Shown one piece after another: positions 5,590 through 6,723 of a stretch of 6,723 nt of DNA. Origin of the DNA: JACRDV01 sp024860865 [NCBI: Methanobacteriota archaeon] (GTDB lineage: Archaea; JACRDV01); NCBI GenBank assembly GCA_024860865.1, contig JACRDV010000076.1, forward strand, positions 1 through 6,723, written 5' to 3'. The notes below the pieces were generated by a model. The model made no database searches. It saw nothing but the letters and a program-made list of their open reading frames with translations, and was not told the origin of the DNA. Both the position numbers and the translations under genes were made by a program. Numbering within the stretch: the stretch's first letter is position 1; each line of letters starts with the position of its first letter.

Positions 5590-6621
5590 CTATCTTTTGC
5601 TATATTTATGAACGGCCTCCACCATAGCGATGACATGCTCCACTGGCGTCTGAGGCAGAACACCATGACCGAGATTAAAAATATGCCCGGGTCTACCATC
5701 AGCTCGCTTTAGAATGTCTTTCACTCTTCTTTCGATTTCTTTCGGTGGAGCTAAAAGAGCGACTGGATCAAGATTTCCCTGAATGGCTACATCATAACCG
5801 AGGCGTTTCCAGGCAACATCAAGGTCGATTCGCCAGTCGATACCAATCACGTCTCCCCCTGCTTTTTTCATAAGCTCTAGAAGCATGGCTCCGCCATTTG
5901 CATAATGGATCACTGGGACTTCATTGCCCACTCCATCGATAACCTGTTTGGTATAAGGCATCACGAACTTTTCGTAATCTCTGGGACTCAGACATCCTAT
6001 CCAAGTATCGAAGATCTGAACCGCCTGAATTCCTGCTTCGATCTGGGCAATCAGATAGAGGGTTATCACTTTAGCAATCTTCTCCATAAGCGTATGATAA
6101 GTTGATGGATCCCAAAGCATCATTTTTTTTATATGGATATAATTTCGGGAATGCCCGCCTTCAACAATGTAACTGGCCAAAGTAAACGGTGCTCCGGAAA
6201 AACCGATGAGGGGTACCTTTCCATTTAAATGCCGACGAGCTATTTTAATGGTTTCCATTACGAATGGAACTTTTTCTTTAGGATCGATGATGGATAAAGC
6301 ATCAACGCTAGCAGGATTGCGAACTGGATTGTGAATAATAGGTCCCTTACTTTCTGAGAACTCAATATTTATCCCCATGGCCTCAACAGGAAAAAGAATA
6401 TCAGAAAAAAGAATTGCAGCATCTACTCCAAGTTTCTCTACTGGTTGAATTGTAATCTCTGCCGCCAGCTCTGGGGTCTTACACATAGTTGAAAATGGGA
6501 CTTTATTACGTATTTCTTGGTATTCTTTTAAATACCGCCCCGCTTGACGCATAAGCCATACTGGAGTGCAGTCCACAGGCTGACGCTGGCAAGCCTTAAG
6601 AAATCGGTATTCGCTACCCAT
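5590..6621 (-). CDS. hemE: Uroporphyrinogen III decarboxylase
   Basis: This cytosolic enzyme removes four acetate carboxyls from uroporphyrinogen III to give coproporphyrinogen III; it uses no cofactor. The 343 residues are of family length. Diagnostic motifs are PVWLMRQAGRYLKEY (20-34, with R25 and R29), LFSDILF (71-77, D74), GFSGAPFTLASYIVEG (140-155, Y151), FDTWIG (204-209), LSPRDYEKFV (211-220, S212), QGNLDP (281-286) and FNLGHGVLP (315-323, H319). R25, D74, Y151, S212 and H319 correspond to the substrate-binding residues known from the human enzyme, so it should be active. The start is the ATG at 6621, with AGGAG 6 bases upstream (6628-6632). It is the first gene of the hem operon. It commits carbon to the copro/protoporphyrin branch; the archaeal siroheme route does not need this enzyme, which makes its presence here telling. 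Confidence 0.97.
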   Translation of the reverse strand: MGSEYRFLKACQRQPVDCTPVWLMRQAGRYLKEYQEIRNKVPFSTMCKTPELAAEITIQPVEKLGVDAAILFSDILFPVEAMGINIEFSESKGPIIHNPVRNPASVDALSIIDPKEKVPFVMETIKIARRHLNGKVPLIGFSGAPFTLASYIVEGGHSRNYIHIKKMMLWDPSTYHTLMEKIAKVITLYLIAQIEAGIQAVQIFDTWIGCLSPRDYEKFVMPYTKQVIDGVGNEVPVIHYANGGAMLLELMKKAGGDVIGIDWRIDLDVAWKRLGYDVAIQGNLDPVALLAPPKEIERRVKDILKRADGRPGHIFNLGHGVLPQTPVEHVIAMVEAVHKYSKR

Positions 6622-6627
6622 GGTTTG

Positions 6628-6632
6628 CTCCT
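6628..6632 (-). promoter_or_regulatory. Shine-Dalgarno site of hemE
   Basis: AGGAG (minus strand) lies 6 bases before the ATG at 6621 and fixes the hemE start. It is a strong site, like that of hemY. Confidence 0.65.
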
Positions 6633-6645
6633 AGGTTGTATAGTG

Positions 6646-6691
6646 CATTATGATTTTAAACAGCTTTTTTGAAAATTGTTTAAAAAATTGA
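6646..6691 (-). promoter_or_regulatory. Promoter region of the hem operon
   Basis: Two archaeal TATA candidates are seen on the minus strand: GTTTAAAATC (6652-6661) and AATTTTTTAAAC (about 6679-6690). The first would place the transcription start on top of the Shine-Dalgarno site; the second gives a leader of about 35 bases that keeps it, and is preferred. A bacterial reading is also possible: TTTTCA, 17 bases, then CATAAT (6646-6651), close to a sigma-70 promoter. If the operon came from a bacterium this could be a relic. I cannot decide between these. Confidence 0.35.
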
Positions 6692-6723
6692 TTAGCTGGC
6701 TATTAAATTTTTTCTACTGACAA

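Noticed and set aside
5905-6105. 66-residue plus-strand frame inside hemE
   Set aside because: Antisense shadow of conserved hemE sequence.
1-6723. CRISPR arrays, insertion sequences, tRNA or rRNA genes
   Set aside because: Looked for on both strands; no regularly spaced repeats, transposase motifs, tRNA T-loop motif or rRNA sequence was recognised.

Overview
The window looks like chromosomal DNA of an AT-rich archaeon. Three things point that way. The aspartate kinase (901-2310) is the single-function, two-ACT-domain type typical of methanogens and other archaea. Upstream of it, divergently, lies a gene of the mainly archaeal DUF211/COG1888 family. The small gene at 2572 has an archaeal TATA-like box about 27 bases before its ATG and no leader or Shine-Dalgarno site, as in a leaderless archaeal transcript. 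The exact lineage cannot be told from the sequence.

Layout. 1-310: no complete gene; an unresolved gene edge at the left border, then very AT-rich DNA that contains a small GC-rich island (about 141-200) able to fold. 311-824, minus strand: a DUF211 gene broken by one in-frame TAA, overlapping an unrecognised 60-residue ORF. 825-900: a short divergent promoter region. 901-2310, plus: aspartate kinase. 2311-2571: AT-rich intergenic DNA ending in a U-tract terminator / palindrome / TATA-box arrangement in front of a 128-residue winged-helix-like protein (2572-2958, plus). 2959-3101: convergent intergenic region. 3102-6621, minus: a tight three-gene operon hemE-hemH-hemY (gaps of 28 and 30 bases) for the late steps of porphyrin and heme synthesis. 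6622-6723: the operon's promoter region.

How the genes work together. HemE decarboxylates uroporphyrinogen III to coproporphyrinogen III. HemY oxidises a porphyrinogen to a porphyrin, and HemH inserts ferrous iron. A coproporphyrinogen decarboxylase (HemF/HemN) or a coproheme decarboxylase (HemQ) would be needed to complete the route, and neither is in the window. Most heme-making archaea use the siroheme (Ahb) route instead, so a bacterial-style hemEHY operon next to archaeal-type genes is the most notable feature. In 60-base lines counted by hand the hem genes are about 45-50% GC, against about 27% in a line of the winged-helix gene and 37-52% in lysC lines. This fits acquisition from bacteria but does not prove it. 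LysC (aspartate-family amino acid synthesis) has no evident functional link to the hem genes.

No convincing new multi-gene system is seen. The items worth checking are the archaeal hemEHY operon, the DUF211 nonsense codon, the GTCAGAC palindrome that may be the winged-helix protein's operator, and the foldable GC island near the left end.
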